Positions 49,001 to 62,369 are shown, counted from the first letter of the stretch. The stretch is DNA of 64,000 nt from Pyrocephalus nanus (GCA_038380795.1 CM076276.1:11856001-11920000), one strand, 5' to 3'. Made by a program: numbers and translations. Notes: generated from the sequence alone by a model not told the origin.

Positions 49001-52000
49001 CATTTCCTAGTTGGAAGCTAACATGGAGCTCATGTGTTCTCACCAGAATGACAATTCACATATCCTACTTCGCTATTTTCTTTGAAGACTATGGGAAGGG
49101 AGAGCCTGTGGAAGAGGGTCTCCCACCTGGTAGGGAAGACTCTGTGAGATGGAGCCAGTAGCTCTTCTGGATTTTGCAGATCCTACACCCTGACAGTCCC
49201 ATGCCACAGCCCCACCCTGCTCCGTGCTCTCTCCTGTCTGCTGGACACAGCAAATGACTCTGGTGTCAGTCCCTACACGTCTCAGCTGTTTCTGTGACAC
49301 CCAGTAGATGGTGCCACCAAGTAGCACATTCATGTGAGAGGTTTCTTACCGGAGGCATTTTAAGTTTATTCCAAACACTGAACATCTTACCATCCAGCAG
49401 AATTCCTTCCTTCCCTCTCTGTAAAGAGTTTTCCCTCAAGTTTTGGATATTACCCCAGAAGGCATTCATACCTTTAATTTCCCCCCATTTTTATCATGCC
49501 ATCTAATTAGCATAATTTTTACCATACAAATATTTCAAAAAAATCCCCCAAACTGTGATCATTCCTTTTTGAATTTATATAATTTATTTGTCTTTTCACG
49601 GTTTTTTGAGCAAAATTCAGCCCTCAGATTTTTTCATTGGACCAGAATCTGCTGTTAGAAAACTCCTGTGAAAGAAGGGGTTTTGGAGAAGAAATGCTGT
49701 GAGGGAGTGCTCAGCACCCTCAGTCACGTCTTGAAAGTCTGAGCTCTCCATTTCCAGACTCCTTGGCAGCACATTTGGAAGTGGAAGATCTGCTGTTGGT
49801 TTTGTCTCTGGCCAGGCTGGAAGCTGTAGTAGCTCATTTCTTGTAACCAGAGCTGACAGCAAAGGAACAAATGGTGAACTCCATTTCCATCTTAGATGTC
49901 TTCTGCTGCATCAGCCCCCAGATGAGAATACCTTCTGTGTAGCACAAATGCTTTGATAATTCAGGCTGTCAACTTGTCTGCAAAAGCCAGAAAGAAAAGA
50001 TATGAGAGAAGGCTCCCCTGTGGGCAAAATGCAATACTTCATTCCTGATCCTTTGTTTGCTTTTTTTTTGTTGGAAGTTTCACCTGTGGAGCATTTGGTT
50101 TCCTGCGTCTCAAAGCACGGCTTTCCTTTAGCAGGCTGTTTAAATATTTACTTTCTCTGGCCTTGCCATCCCACCATACTTCAAACCAGAGAAGGGAACA
50201 TTTATCCACATGCAGCCTGTAAGATGATTTGTCTGAGTGAGTAACAAATATTTGCAGTTTAATAAAGATGGGAGCTTTCAGTCTTTGGGAGCATGTATTA
50301 CAGCCTCAATTTGGAATGGGTGATGAGGTGATTACTGAACCCTGGTTGCCATGGGGAAGGGAGGAGGGTGATTGGTTTCTGATGGAAGAAACTGAGAGGT
50401 ACCTGCAGTAACTTATTGCTAATATACACTCAAGGTGCACTTGGCATCAATGCATCTTGCAGGGAGCAGCAGTCAGTCTTACTAATGTCTGAGGAGTCAG
50501 CTTTAGCAGCACCAGTTATTGATGCTGAAGGTCAGCTTTTTGTGCCTGGTCATTGCTTGTAACCTCCCTCAAATGTGGTGCAACCGTGGGAGTGATTCCC
50601 ACCAGGGTGGTTGATTGAATTTGTGAGCGGTTCAGGGGTACTCACAAATCAAGCAGGCACTGGCCACCTACAAACAGGCGTAAAGCATCAGTGTGAAATG
50701 GAATCTGGAGGCTGAGGGTTTCTGAATAAGTCAGATTATAATGCTGCTGTGCTGGAGAGCAGCTCCTGCCCTAAACTTCCATGAACTTAGAAGGAAAGCT
50801 GTGCAGTGTCGGGGCTGTTCATGGGGCTGCAAAGATGCCCCAGCTGAGTGGTGAGTGTCAGAGGGTTTGTATCTGTGTTTAGTGCTTGGAGCACAAGGAA
50901 GAGGCTGTCTCCTTGGTTAGATACACCAGACTTGACTTCCCACCCTTGGACAAACCTGCAGCAATCCCTCCCTGGGAGGGAAGCACTGAACACCTTCATC
51001 CTTTCCTATCCCCCTCTTCTGCAGAGTACAGTTGAGGGCTGCTCTGGGTGTATTGTTTCTCTCTGGAAATGGGAAGTATTTTTGGTGTAACCATTGAAAA
51101 TATGGGCTAACTCCTGCCTTCTGTGCTGGCTGTCACCCAGTATTTCTGCAGGGTAGGTAGAAGCCAGCCTGTTTGCCCTGGGTCACTGTGGTTTTCCACC
51201 TCGCTCTTTGTCTCTTCTTAGTGTTTTTCATGTTGAAAACTGCCCCCAGGTAACCAGTCTTTGGAATGACACTTCTTGTCCTTAGTAATCAGACAGCAGT
51301 GGAGACACATCACCGTAATTGTGTTTGTCTCCTTCACTGGCTTTTCCTTGTAAATTTGTCCCTTGCATTTGTTTCTGGATGGTGGATGTGTTAATGGCTG
51401 GGCAGTTTCAATGTGTTTATCTTTTGTGTGCTGTATATTTTGGATATAGAAGCAGCGAGAAGAGATAAGCACAAAGAAACCACTTCTGCATTAATGCCAG
51501 TAATTCTGGGATTATAAATACATATGAGAGAGTTTCCGTGATTATGGGTAGATTTTAATGCTTTGTTTAATGCTGTTGACTGTCTGGGGACGAAACAAGA
51601 GAAAACCTCATTTGTATAATTTAAACAGCTCACAATAAAAATAGGAGCAAAGAAAGGACAAATTAAATGGTCATGCTTTCAGACACATGCAGATACCATT
51701 CCCTTTGAGGGCCCAGTCCTTGCAATGGAGCCTGTGTGGCTCCAGCTTGTTATTTCCTGGACCGAAGTCACAGGCTGTGGAGCCTGTGGCACCACACTCC
51801 TGGCATCTCCTCGAGAATGGGAGGACTGAGGGAAGTCAAGTCTCAGCTCATGTGATGTTACAATGGAGACATGGGGACCATTTTCTATTTAAGAGGCCAT
51901 GGAATGGACAGCAGGGACTCCCAGAGCCAGCTGTTTCTCCTTTCGCCTTCATGGACAGCAGATTGTCACATAGTAAGAGGAGAGGCATGTAAAATAAGAC

Positions 52001-55000
52001 AAATTTGTGTAGTCCCTATAGTGGTTGTTTGGTTCTTGAACAGCTCCTCCTAGCAGAGGTGCTCACCTAAGGTTAATTTATTTATCTACTTTCTTGCTGC
52101 TTCACAATCTACGTTGTTTTCAACTCCGTGCCCAGCTGTGTCCAGCTCTTTTTTCCAGCATCACACTCCATCATCTCACTCCTTTATTTGCAGATTTCCC
52201 TTATTCCAGCACAGCATGCCAAGGAATAAAAAACATAACGATTAACTTTTCTCACAGTTGAGAAAGGATTTAGGAAAAGAAAACCACGTGCAACAATAAT
52301 CTATCAAAACATTTCCCATGTGCAAAGGCTGCTTGACTGAACATGCTCAGGCTTATCAGCAAAAATGAAATGCTGCTTTTCTCTTTCTCACTCCTCTTGA
52401 GTTCTTGTCCCCAGCACTGAACATCTCTGCTCCCACGGGGCAGGATAAGGACCTTCATCAGGAAGTGCTGTTCCCTGAGAATTTCCTGCAGTCACCCTCA
52501 ATTGCCAGCGTCAGGAGAGCCCTTGGGTTATGGCCCATATTTCTGTGCTACAAGAGCAGGCAGCAAAGATTGGGTCTGGTTTAACAGGTTCAAGTCTGCA
52601 GGTAAGAAATTTAAGGGCTTGCTGTCCAGCTGGTGTTGTACCTTTGCAGCCAACCAAGCCTGGAGCGAGGAGCTTTCCCTGTGTCCTGGCAGTGCCTCCC
52701 TTGGCTTTCCTTGCTGGTGGGTATGGAGGAAGGGGACCTGCTCCATTACCACTGCCCAGACTCCCACATCCATCACTGTCCCCTTATTTATCCAAGTTTT
52801 GCTTTTTGCTTGATGGAGCAAAAGACTGGGAAAAAGTCGTTTGCTGTTTCTAGAAGTTCTGGCTTCCATTTCTGGCCCTGTGCCTTGCAGAAAAGCTTTG
52901 CTGTTTCCATGACAAACTGGGCAGCTTTCTGGCTTCTGGGCTGTCATGCCTGGACTTCATGAAGGGAATTAAGGAGATGAGATCAAGAGGAATATTTTGT
53001 TATTTGAGAGCGAAGACTTTCCCCCTCTACACAGCCTTCCCATGCTGTGCTTGCAGATGCAGAAATGAGGCTGCTGTAGGTGTTTCCCTTCTGGAATGTG
53101 TGTCAGCAGATCCATTTCAATCAACCACAGTCAGTTCTGTGTGGCACGATCTTGGTTAAGGCATAAATTTCCATTCACAGCCTCTGATCACAAAGATATT
53201 CACCAATTTTTGGAGGGACAAAGTGTTTTAAACTTGGCATGCCTACACTGTTATTGGGTGGGAAGTACATTTATATGTAAGGATTCCTTATTTCTGAAGT
53301 ATACAAGAAAAGCCTATATGGAAAAAATTTCTTTATTATCTGAATTTTTGCTGCAACAAGCTGCACATCACCAGGCTGCTGTGTTTTTCCTGGCAAAAGG
53401 CAGCCTCGAGAAGGGGCTTAACATCCCTCACAGCAAATTGCTGGAGGACTCCCTGGAGGACACTGCTGCCCATTCTGGCCCCTGATGGTCTGTGTGGAAC
53501 AAGCAGATGGCTCAAATATATCCAACCTCGAGACCTGAAGGTAACCTGAAAAGATTAGTGAGAATTTCACCTTTCTGCAGGGAGGGAAAGGAATACATTG
53601 CAGCTCAGACCTCTTGGAAAGGTCTAATGTGGTATTTATTTCAGATATAAATTTGACTATATAAAAATGACACCTTTGTACTCAGCCTGTGGTGCCAGAT
53701 CCAGCTCTCACTTGTAAATTAGGAGTGGATCCATTAAGGCGATGGAATTACAGCAGCTGATGTGACAGCAGCCTCACCTTGGCAATATTTCATTCACTGT
53801 GTGCCTCTAATATCTCTAATATCCTGCTGGTATGAATCACAAGAAACTGCTGAAACCAGCAGTGGTGGAGAGGGAACAAAAGAGAAGCAGGATCTGCACA
53901 TTTTTGGGCAGCAGAAGTCCTGGACATGCTCTCCAGCCACGGAGCAGCAGAATCCCCACCACCTCACCGGGCACTGGGGAGCTGTGCTGGAGTGATGATG
54001 CCAAAAAATGCCTTGGCACAAACTCTTGATCTCCCTCTCACGTTGCTGTGTGAATGCACCTCTGCACCTTCTCCCTGATGTTCCAGGGCTCCCACGTGGA
54101 CCCCGTGTGGCTGCTCATCCCACCCCAGCCTGTTCCCCTCCCGCTCAGAGGAGCAGATGCAGCCTTGCCCCAGCCAAGGCTTTTCTCACAACTGAGAAAA
54201 GACTCATGGAGGAGGACTTGAGGAGGAGGATTTTGGATACTTTTGCCATTACTTATCCCTGATGCATTTCTGCCAGGGGCTGTGTGATGTTGTTGGCTTC
54301 TGAAGGAGAACATCCCATCTCAACCGAGGCTTTATGAGTCAGCCCACTCCAAATACCAATCCATACTGTGAGACAGTGCAGGAACTTTTTGTTTGCTCCT
54401 GTGCTACCCAGAGCCCACAGAAAGAGTCTGAAAAAGCAGAAGTGCTGGATGAAGCCTTTGGAATTCTGGGTTCAGTTCTCAGCTGAGGCAGGCAATGAGG
54501 GAGGTGACTGAGTCACAGTTCCTCAGAGATTATGCTGCTACTCAGGGGCAGGTACCACTTACCTGCTGCTGGTTGTGCACAGTCATGCTGGAAAAGCTCT
54601 TCCTCCAGGCATGTGGCTTTGTGAGATCCTTAGGCTGCCTGTGGTACTGATTACTGCAGAATTAATAGTGTTATTAGTTTAGCCAGTCAGACCTTTATCA
54701 GAAGAGATTAGCAGGTGCATGAGGTCTTTAATATCCTTGGCAGATCTATTTCTCCCCCAGTAATTGCCTTAAGATGGTTTTACTTCACTGTCTGGACTTT
54801 CTTTCATTCCCCTTTTTATCTTTTAGCTTATTTCCTGAATGTTTTGCCACATTTTCCTTTCTTGCACTGAGAAATAGCAGCTCATGACTTGTGAGCACCA
54901 GGTAATGGGATACATCTGCCTAAAGACTCTTTCATAAAGCTCTTTAATTCAGCAGCTTCATTCTTGTGGTGAATGGCTGAGGACAGGAAAGCGGGGCTTG

Positions 55001-57569
55001 ACTGAAAACACCTCAAGTGGAAAATTAAGAAAGGCAGAAGACTGTGCAGCACCTGGGGTAGCACCATTTCCATTCAGGCACCCGGATGCTGGAGCATCTC
55101 CGGCTCGTGCTTGCCGGGTCCTTGCAGCCACTCTCTGCAAGCTCAGCCTCACTGCAGGGCATTAGGAATGAAATAGTTCAATCTCCCCAGTCTACACTGG
55201 CCAAGAGCAACAGATCTCCAGGCTGTGGCCAAGCCTGTTTCATGGAGCATGGGAGCCAGCCTGGAAATCCTCCCCGGTGGCTCTGCTTGAGGGTGCTTGG
55301 AGGTGTTTGGCCAGGCACCAAACAGCCACCTTTGGCAGGGGCAGGGGAAGGCCATTGCTCACTCTCTGCAGGTTGGACCCAGAGAGCCTGGCAGAGGGCT
55401 GTAGCTGGGAAATGCTGCCTGATAAAGGAGTGATTTAAGGTTGGTGATTTTATCCTACGGTGCACAAAGCAGCTTGTGCTCCTCGGTATCATAAAACCTC
55501 CCAGAGACAAGGGTAAGGCATACAGGGACAAGCTGTTAATTCCTGGACCTTTCAGGCACGGAAATACTTCATATGTATTTAAAAAACATAAATTATCCTT
55601 GGATAATTCACGCACACAGACCCGTTTTCAACATAAAGCCCTCTGTCTTAGTCAGGGTTCAATGAGGTAAGAGGAAAAGGTCGGGCATAGAAAACCAAAG
55701 GTCACATTTAAAATCAAAGGTCACATCAATGCATCTCCATGAGCCTTCCCCTGCCCCATGGGGTGGGGATAATCACAAGCTAATCAGTGCCCCCTGCTCT
55801 GGCATTCCTGAGCCAGCTCCTCACCAGTGTTCTCTGGTATTGATTTCTTCAATCAGCAAGAGACACCAAACAGGAAGGCTCTGGAGTACATTCATCACTT
55901 GGGAAAATGTTCTCTGCAAGTGCTGCATCCATCTTTATTGCTGAAATATTTTAAAATATTTCCTGGTTGTTTCAAGCTAAGGGAGGAAAAAAATCCCTAA
56001 GTCAGGGCAGTGAGGAGCCTCCTTCAGGGTGTATCAGGGAAACCTGGGGGTGGGCAGTCACATGGGGCTGCATTGACTTTGCAGATGTATCAGTTCTGAG
56101 TCTGAGGATTGAGCCTAAAGATGTTAGGAGGCAGAGAAAGCAACTATTGCAGTTCCTGTGCCCCTGGGCTGAGCTGACCAGTAGTCTTTAATTCCCAGGA
56201 AATTTGGGAAAGTCTAGTATGATCCCCATATGTGCCAGGCAAGTTGTACTTTCCTGGAGGCTGACTTTCCCAGAGGGCTCCAGCACTGTCTTGTTTGTAC
56301 CTGCTCAGAGCTGCTCTTTTACTTATTCTTCTAGCAGGCACCAGGGATTTATTTTCATGCCTAACATAATCACAAAGGTAAACTGAGCTGCACTGGTTTT
56401 TCCAAGAAAATTTACACTGATAGTTCCCTGATTCTTTACAGCAACAGCACCACAATGCACTGGAAACCCAGTCAAGCCCTTCATTCTCCCTGTTCTTTTA
56501 GATATTTCAATCAGAAGAGCTCAGGTGGTGTTGTGTGTGAGGGGAAGTGCAGGAGGAGACATGGGAACCATGCTGGAGCTGCTGATGTTGCAGACAACTC
56601 ACCAGCCAGCCTCCATCCTGGTTTGAATCCCAGCATTATGTAGAATTCCCGCAGGCAGGAGTTTCCCTTTGGAGGGCATTCTTCTTTCTGGGATGCTCAG
56701 GGTCGTTGCAGTGAAGCTGCTGACCCACAGAGAGGGTTGATAATCATTGGAAGAGGGATGGATCTGATGATTCTGTTGTGTTGCAGTGGAGTGGGCACCA
56801 TCCCCTGGGGCTCCTCAGCTCTGGCTCTGGAAGTGACTGAGCGAGCATTTCTCTGCCTGTGCTGTGTCAGCACTAACGTGTCCTCCCTCCAGATGGCTGT
56901 GTCCTGCAAAGTTTTACTGCTGGTCAAGTTATGCCAGGTCTGAAATCATCCTCTGCTCTCACCCTCCTCTTTCATACAGGTCTCAGGCTAATGTGGAGGA
57001 TTTTTTGCACAGGACTGTAAGAGCAAGGACACTGGACAGATAATGATGCTCAGCCCAGCAGCCTGCTCCCAATGGTGGCTAGTAGCATGTGTCCTGGGAA
57101 GGAGCCAGTGTGGAAGGTACAGGTTATATACCCAGTGCCCTCTAGGATGTTCCATCATTGTATTTAATAGCCACTGATGGTTTTGTCTGCTGTGAACAGT
57201 CCAGTCTCCTCTTGGACCCTTTTAATTGCTTTCAGCCTCACCGCCTCCTCTGCCTGTGAAGAGGAAGAGGTTCTGCCTTGCCCTTACACATGCTGTATAA
57301 TCATTTCACTGGCTTCCCCTGAGTATTTTATTATAAGGAAGGGTGATTCATCAATCTCCATGCGAGGCCTGCGTACCAGTCGTGATTGTATGTACATCTA
57401 TGATACCTGGTATGAAAGATTGTCTCTTTTTCCATCTCCCCAGTGGTTCACAGGCAGAAAATAAACCTGTCGCATCTCTGAGACAGCACTGACAGTACAA
57501 GAACAGATCATGGAATGTTCCCAGAGGGAGTTACCGAACAGCAACTCTCTGTAAGTTCTTACCACAGCA

Positions 57570-57757
57570 AATGGATTCAGGCACTGGCACAGGCTGCTCA
57601 GGGCAGTGGTGGAGTCACCACCCCTGGAGCGATTTAAAAAATGTGTAGGCGTGGCCCTTGGAGACATGGTTTAGTGGGGGCTTGGCAGTGCTGGATTAAT
57701 GGCTGGACTCAATGATCTTAGAGGTCTTTTCCAACTGAAATGATTCAGTGATTCTAA
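57570..57757 (+). mobile_element. CR1 LINE fragment (sense 3' end)
   Basis: Reads as CR1 in sense orientation: 'gcacaggctgctcagggcag', 'tggtggagtcaccacccctg', 'gatttaaaaaatgtgtaggc', 'gtggcccttggagacatggt', 'ggactcaatgatcttagagg', 'tcttttccaactgaaatgat'. The end resembles the usual terminal repeat. The extent is judged by eye. Confidence 0.9.
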
Positions 57758-60489
57758 GTAAAGCTGCTTTAAACATCCTACTTTGGTAATGTGATAAAAT
57801 GCCTGTATTGATTCAAATGGCAAAGCAGAGAAGAAAGACCCATGGGGGAAGAGTGGGACTGAGATGCATTAGCAGCATTGCTGCAGGAAAACGTCCTTGA
57901 GGCACCTGAAATTCACATCTTCAGTCTGCCTGGGCACATTTAGGGAGAAACACATTTCCTCAACCACACACTGAGTGCAAGACGTTCGGCTTGAGCTCCT
58001 ATGAGGAAACCATCTGTGTTCACCAGCCAGAGCTGTGTCTGCTCCCGATTCCTCGAAGGACCAGGAGTCCCTTGAATGCCTATCAAAGCACCTGCCACCT
58101 GAAACAAGGACCTTGTGCAGCCTGGAGGACACTGAGATATCTTCTCAGCCCTTAAAGATAGAGATCTTTTATCAGACAGGAGAGGGAAAAAGCCACCTTC
58201 CCAAGTGCTGAGGTGTCACCTCACTGGGATCCAGCATGAGTCACCCAGGCACACTGGTGCATTACCCAGACCTGTTCAGGTTAATAAAATCACTGCCAGA
58301 GCCTGGGTGGCTCACGGGATGCTGTGTGGCTTTCACATTGACGTCACTGCTTCTCATTTACCCTTGGGTGACAGTGACCGAAATTCATTACTACCTGGCA
58401 GCCGTCGGGTAAAGCCGTGCAAAATAAATCAGTGTTCTCCACAGCAAACAGGTGTCTGCAGCACAAAAGGAGCCATTCAGATCAACAGGGCAGGAAGGGA
58501 TTTTTCATCAGGGGAGTGAAGACATGAATGAGTCGATAGAGCGAGGGGAATTCAGTGGCAGGGAGTGATAACAGCGAGAGGCGGGGGGAGATTTCACTGT
58601 AGAGACAGTGGAGAAGTGGTTGGAGTGTGGGGGATAGAGAGGGAGTGACCAAGGAGACAAAGAGGAGATAAAGTGAGCAATTCGACTTTATTATAGGAAA
58701 ACAGGGACACTGAAAGAAACTGCAAAACACATTTAAAAGGGTGAAGAGGAGATAACCTTGGCCAGTGAAAGTGGCCTTTGCCACAACATATCTCAGTGAT
58801 CAGGAGTGCTGTGAGGCTGCAGGAAGGCATGGGCATGTGTATGAGGAGGGGAAGGCCCGGGTAGGCTCAGGAGTACACAGTCCCTGGTATTTCTGCCTCT
58901 GTGGAGGGTACACAGACTTTCAGGCAGGACCCAAGGCATCAGCCCGTGAACTCAGAGAAAAAAATTCTCCTCCGGGATACTAAAATGTGGATTTCTTGCA
59001 CCTTTGACAGCATCATTTGATCCTGGCCATTTTCAGAGCCAGGACACCACACAGAATGGAGCTGGTCTGGCATCTTCATGATCCTTTCGCTGTGGTTTAC
59101 TCAGGGTAGGAACAAACATCTTGGTCGGGACAACGTAGGGAAATTTCAATATTGTGTCACATCTGGTCTGGGAATGGAAGCCATCTGTTTACAAGACCTG
59201 GAGTCAGTGGGTGTTCAGAGTGAGCTTTTGACGGCCCTCAGCCTGCCCTTAAAATATGCCTTGAAAGAGGAAATAATATCTCTACAGGCTTTTCTCCACA
59301 GCTACTAAAAGATCAGGGAGTAGGTACACTCCTGTATCACCTGCAAAAATGCAGATGTTCTCATCTCCAGCACACATAAAAGCCATAAATCTGGGTAGTT
59401 GTAATGTCTTTTTCGTTCATACAAAGAGAATACAAATTGTGGATGGCACTGCCTGGAAAGGAGGAATCCTGTTTTCCAGGCAGATCATTGTTAAAATAAA
59501 ATGCTATTGAGTGATCATGACAAAGGTTAGGTTGAATGGCTATTTTCTGTCTTTTGTGGGCAAAAGGCCCCCTGGAAGGCAGCAGGACATTATGTGGAAC
59601 TTAGATTTCACAAAACATCCTTCCCTTGTCCAGAAATAAATAAATTTAAAAAAATCCTCCCCTGTCATCAAAAGCCTGAGTTCCATTAAATGCAGAATAC
59701 TCTCCCAGGGACACTGAAGTGCTGGGTCTGTGGTTTGCTGAGAGGAGAGAGAAGCTGTGCTGGGTGCTGGGGCACAAGTAGCCAGGGCACGGGCTGTTCT
59801 GGCAGCAGGAGATGATGCTCGTTCCCTCACATCTGGCATTGGTCAGGCACAGGGAAGGGGCTCATCTCTGGTTTCATTCCAGCCTTTTGGCTCTTTGTTG
59901 TACCTTTTTTTCCTCCTACCTCTTGCCTGGTCTGATGTGTTCTCACTTAGATCTTGGGGAGAAAGGTCTCCTTTCTTTATGAATACAGATCCAGTGCTCA
60001 GCACAACAGAATGCTCAAGCTTTACTGGAGCCTTTCAATGCTAACATAATAAAAATATACAATTTATTTATCAAAGCCTCCTTTAAAGGAAATGAGGGAA
60101 GAAATAGGTTTTAACCTACTTGTGATCCTCAGGAAAAGCAAGCACTTTGATTTGCTCCTTCCCAAACAAATAGCATTGCATTAGTTGTTTCTGATTTTAT
60201 TAGCCATAAACCACTTTCTATTTTTATTTTCACATGCCATTGACTTTGTTTGGTGCAGACACAGCTGAACAAGTCTGGTTTTTCAAGTGCAAATCATTTT
60301 AATAGATGCCCAGTTCTTTCCACTCCACACACAGGAACTGTAAGAAAGAGAGCTGATGCCCCAAAAAATGTTTTCCTACTGCATTTCCTAAATCACCTCT
60401 GAGGCCACATTATCCCTTCTGAATTCCCAAATGTGGAGTGGTGATGGTTGCTTTAGTACTTCTGCCACTGTCTCTTCACATAAGGAGAA

Positions 60490-60495
60490 TTTATT
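60490..60495 (-). promoter_or_regulatory. Candidate poly(A) signal of the GPCR gene
   Basis: TTTATT on the plus strand (AATAAA on the minus strand) lies about 545 nt beyond the GPCR stop codon. Further copies occur nearer 60.06-60.22 kb. Which one is used cannot be decided from sequence. Confidence 0.35.
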
Positions 60496-61040
60496 TGCAT
60501 GGAGGAGTGAAACAATACGACCAGACAATGAAACCTCAAGTGGTAAAGTGTGTGAAATTCTCCATTTATATTACTTTTTATGATGCTATTTCCAGCTTTT
60601 CTTCACTGCTTGCAACTACAACTGATGGATTTGGAGCAGAGAGTGCCTCTTATCGCTGCTCTTCATCATCAAGGGTGAGAAGCAGCAAGCAGTCAAATTG
60701 TTGCTGTATCCAAACAGCATTTCTGCATCCAGAGATGGAGCTGCAGGGAGAGCTCACTCATTGGGAACTTGATCTATCTAATTATGTGACTGTTGACTGG
60801 GCAACGGGCTACACATCCAGTTGTCCCCAGTAAAAATCATTTTTCTTAAAATTTGATCTGAGTTAAAATGCATCATCTTTTTCTCTCTTTACATGTTTCT
60901 TTCCCTGTCACAGTGTTTTTGAACCTGTGTAGAGAGTTATTAGAATCAAGTTCTCTTCCATCATTAAAATACCGGGTTCAGAAAGACCTCTAGAGTCCTT
61001 AAATGCAGATGAGGGTATGAGAGGCACTTCCTGAGCAGAA

Positions 61041-62369
61041 TTACAAGGAAGTGTTCTCACTGGAGACAGTGTTCAGAGTTGGATGCTGGCAGGAGTTCAA
61101 CTGTCCACACTTGTTCTTATGGCCATGACCTCCCTGACATCTCCTGCCCAGGGTAGGGGTAGTGGTGGGTCCTTTCCTTGCTGTCTCCACTGAACTCTGG
61201 TAAGAGAGCAGCTCTGGGACCGAGGAACGAGTTGCCCCTTCAGACAGAGAGAAGTTAAAGAGAGAGACCATTCTTTGGTGGTATTTGCTCTTCATTTCCT
61301 TGGCTGATCTGTAGAGGTTCCCAACAAAGCAATAGCATATGGGGTTGAGGCTGGAATTGGTGAGGCCAAGCCACTGGGCAAAAGGCCTGAGCTGCAGGAT
61401 CCAAGGAGAAGGAGTCACATCCTGCAAAGACTTGGGGATGTTGAAATCAATCCAGATGTCCATCAGGTAGACGGGCAGCCAGGAGATGGCGAACAGCAGG
61501 ACCAGGGCCACCACCATCTGTGCCACCTTCCTCCGGACCTTGAGCCTGGAGGCCGGCAGGGATCGGGTCAGGGCGGTGCTCTCCTTCAGCTGGCTGCCGC
61601 GGCTCCACAGCCGGCGCACCGTGAGGAAGCAGATGGCCATGTTGAACAGGACTGGCAGGCAGTAGAGGGCACAGAAGAGCAGGAAGTTGTAGGCTTGCTT
61701 GAGCCTCTCCTGAGGCCAAATCTCCCTGCAGATGGAAAACACCAGGGGCAAGCCCTCCACCACGCCGATCTCATCCCGCCTGTTCATGAAGATGAGGGGC
61801 ATGCATATCCCCGAGGACAACAACCACACCACCAGGATGGTGCTGAGGATCCTCTTCTGGGTGAAGAAAGAGCGGGCGTTGAGAGGGTTGTGCACGCTGT
61901 AGTAGCGGTTCACACTGATGACGGTCAGGCTGAGGACGCTGGCAGAGACAGAAACAGCCTGGATGAAGGGCACTGCCCGGCAGAGGAAGTCGCCATACAC
62001 CCAGGCTTTGTAGATGAGGTTGCCCACAGTGATGGGCATGCAGATGCACACCACCATGAGGTCACACACCGCCAGGTTGATGAGGAGGCTGCGGGTGGCG
62101 CTCAGGCTGGACACCCGGCTCCGGCGCTTGCGGGTCAGCACCCTGATGGACATGATGTTGCCCACGAAGCCCACCACGAAGGACACCAGGTACATCACCG
62201 TGAGGCTGATGGTGACGGGCTCCTTCGCAAAGAGAAAGAGCATCTTCTCCAGCTCTTCCCACCCCAGCTCCTGGCTCCCATTCCAGAGCCCGCCTTGGGT
62301 CTGATTCTCCTCCTGCCAGACCTGCAGAAGTCCAGGGGGGGCCCCGGGGATGGGGGGGGACGAATCCAT
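61041..62369 (-). CDS. Rhodopsin-class (class A) peptide-type G protein-coupled receptor, orphan
   Basis: This 442-residue frame is a plasma-membrane seven-helix receptor in a single uninterrupted coding exon. Family landmarks: GN in TM1 (N71); LAVCD in TM2 (D103); C130 at the top of TM3 pairing with C214 in loop 2 (FSICREIWP); N154-R155-Y156 closing TM3; W182 in TM4; P239 in TM5; SWLP in TM6 (W297, P299); NPICY in TM7 (P343). The N-terminus has two N-glycosylation sites (N22, N30) and no signal peptide. The ATG at 62369 lies in a strong context (GCCATGG). The frame stays open further upstream, but that part is low-complexity Pro/Arg/Gly and not credible. The style resembles peptide receptors of the RFamide, orexin and CCK group; I cannot assign a ligand or symbol. 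Two features are unusual: Asn replaces the Asp of DRY, and Ser replaces the Cys of CWxP. Confidence 0.92.
   Translation of the reverse strand: MDSSPPIPGAPPGLLQVWQEENQTQGGLWNGSQELGWEELEKMLFLFAKEPVTISLTVMYLVSFVVGFVGNIMSIRVLTRKRRSRVSSLSATRSLLINLAVCDLMVVCICMPITVGNLIYKAWVYGDFLCRAVPFIQAVSVSASVLSLTVISVNRYYSVHNPLNARSFFTQKRILSTILVVWLLSSGICMPLIFMNRRDEIGVVEGLPLVFSICREIWPQERLKQAYNFLLFCALYCLPVLFNMAICFLTVRRLWSRGSQLKESTALTRSLPASRLKVRRKVAQMVVALVLLFAISWLPVYLMDIWIDFNIPKSLQDVTPSPWILQLRPFAQWLGLTNSSLNPICYCFVGNLYRSAKEMKSKYHQRMVSLFNFSLSEGATRSSVPELLSYQSSVETARKGPTTTPTLGRRCQGGHGHKNKCGQLNSCQHPTLNTVSSENTSL

Larger units (their letters stand above)
32211..61030. other. Gene-poor intergenic region, about 29 kb
   Basis: Between CHST12 and the convergent GPCR I could not support any protein gene. 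I looked for GRIFIN and LFNG, the expected right-hand neighbours of CHST12, and saw neither GRIFIN-like nor fringe-like exons. The stretch holds CR1 fragments (about 36680, 40775, 57570), poly(T) and CT-rich tracts, two local CpG clusters (about 35.9-36.5 kb and 44.95-45.33 kb) and one signal-peptide-like open frame (43099). The many short open frames have no recognisable domains. Distal enhancers or noncoding RNAs are possible but cannot be shown here. Confidence 0.6.

Noticed and set aside
50340..50365. X-box (RFX)-like GGTTGCCATGGGGAAG, possible ciliary enhancer
   Set aside because: Only the left half-site matches; the right half lacks the YAAC part, and it is far from the kinesin gene.
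56610..56640. B-box-like GGTTTGAATCCC, considered as a tRNA or SINE remnant
   Set aside because: No matching A box or cloverleaf could be folded around it.
60438..60833. 131-codon plus-strand frame starting MVMVALVLLPLS
   Set aside because: A hydrophobic start but no domain, no splice support and no family match; it lies in the probable 3'UTR region of the convergent GPCR.
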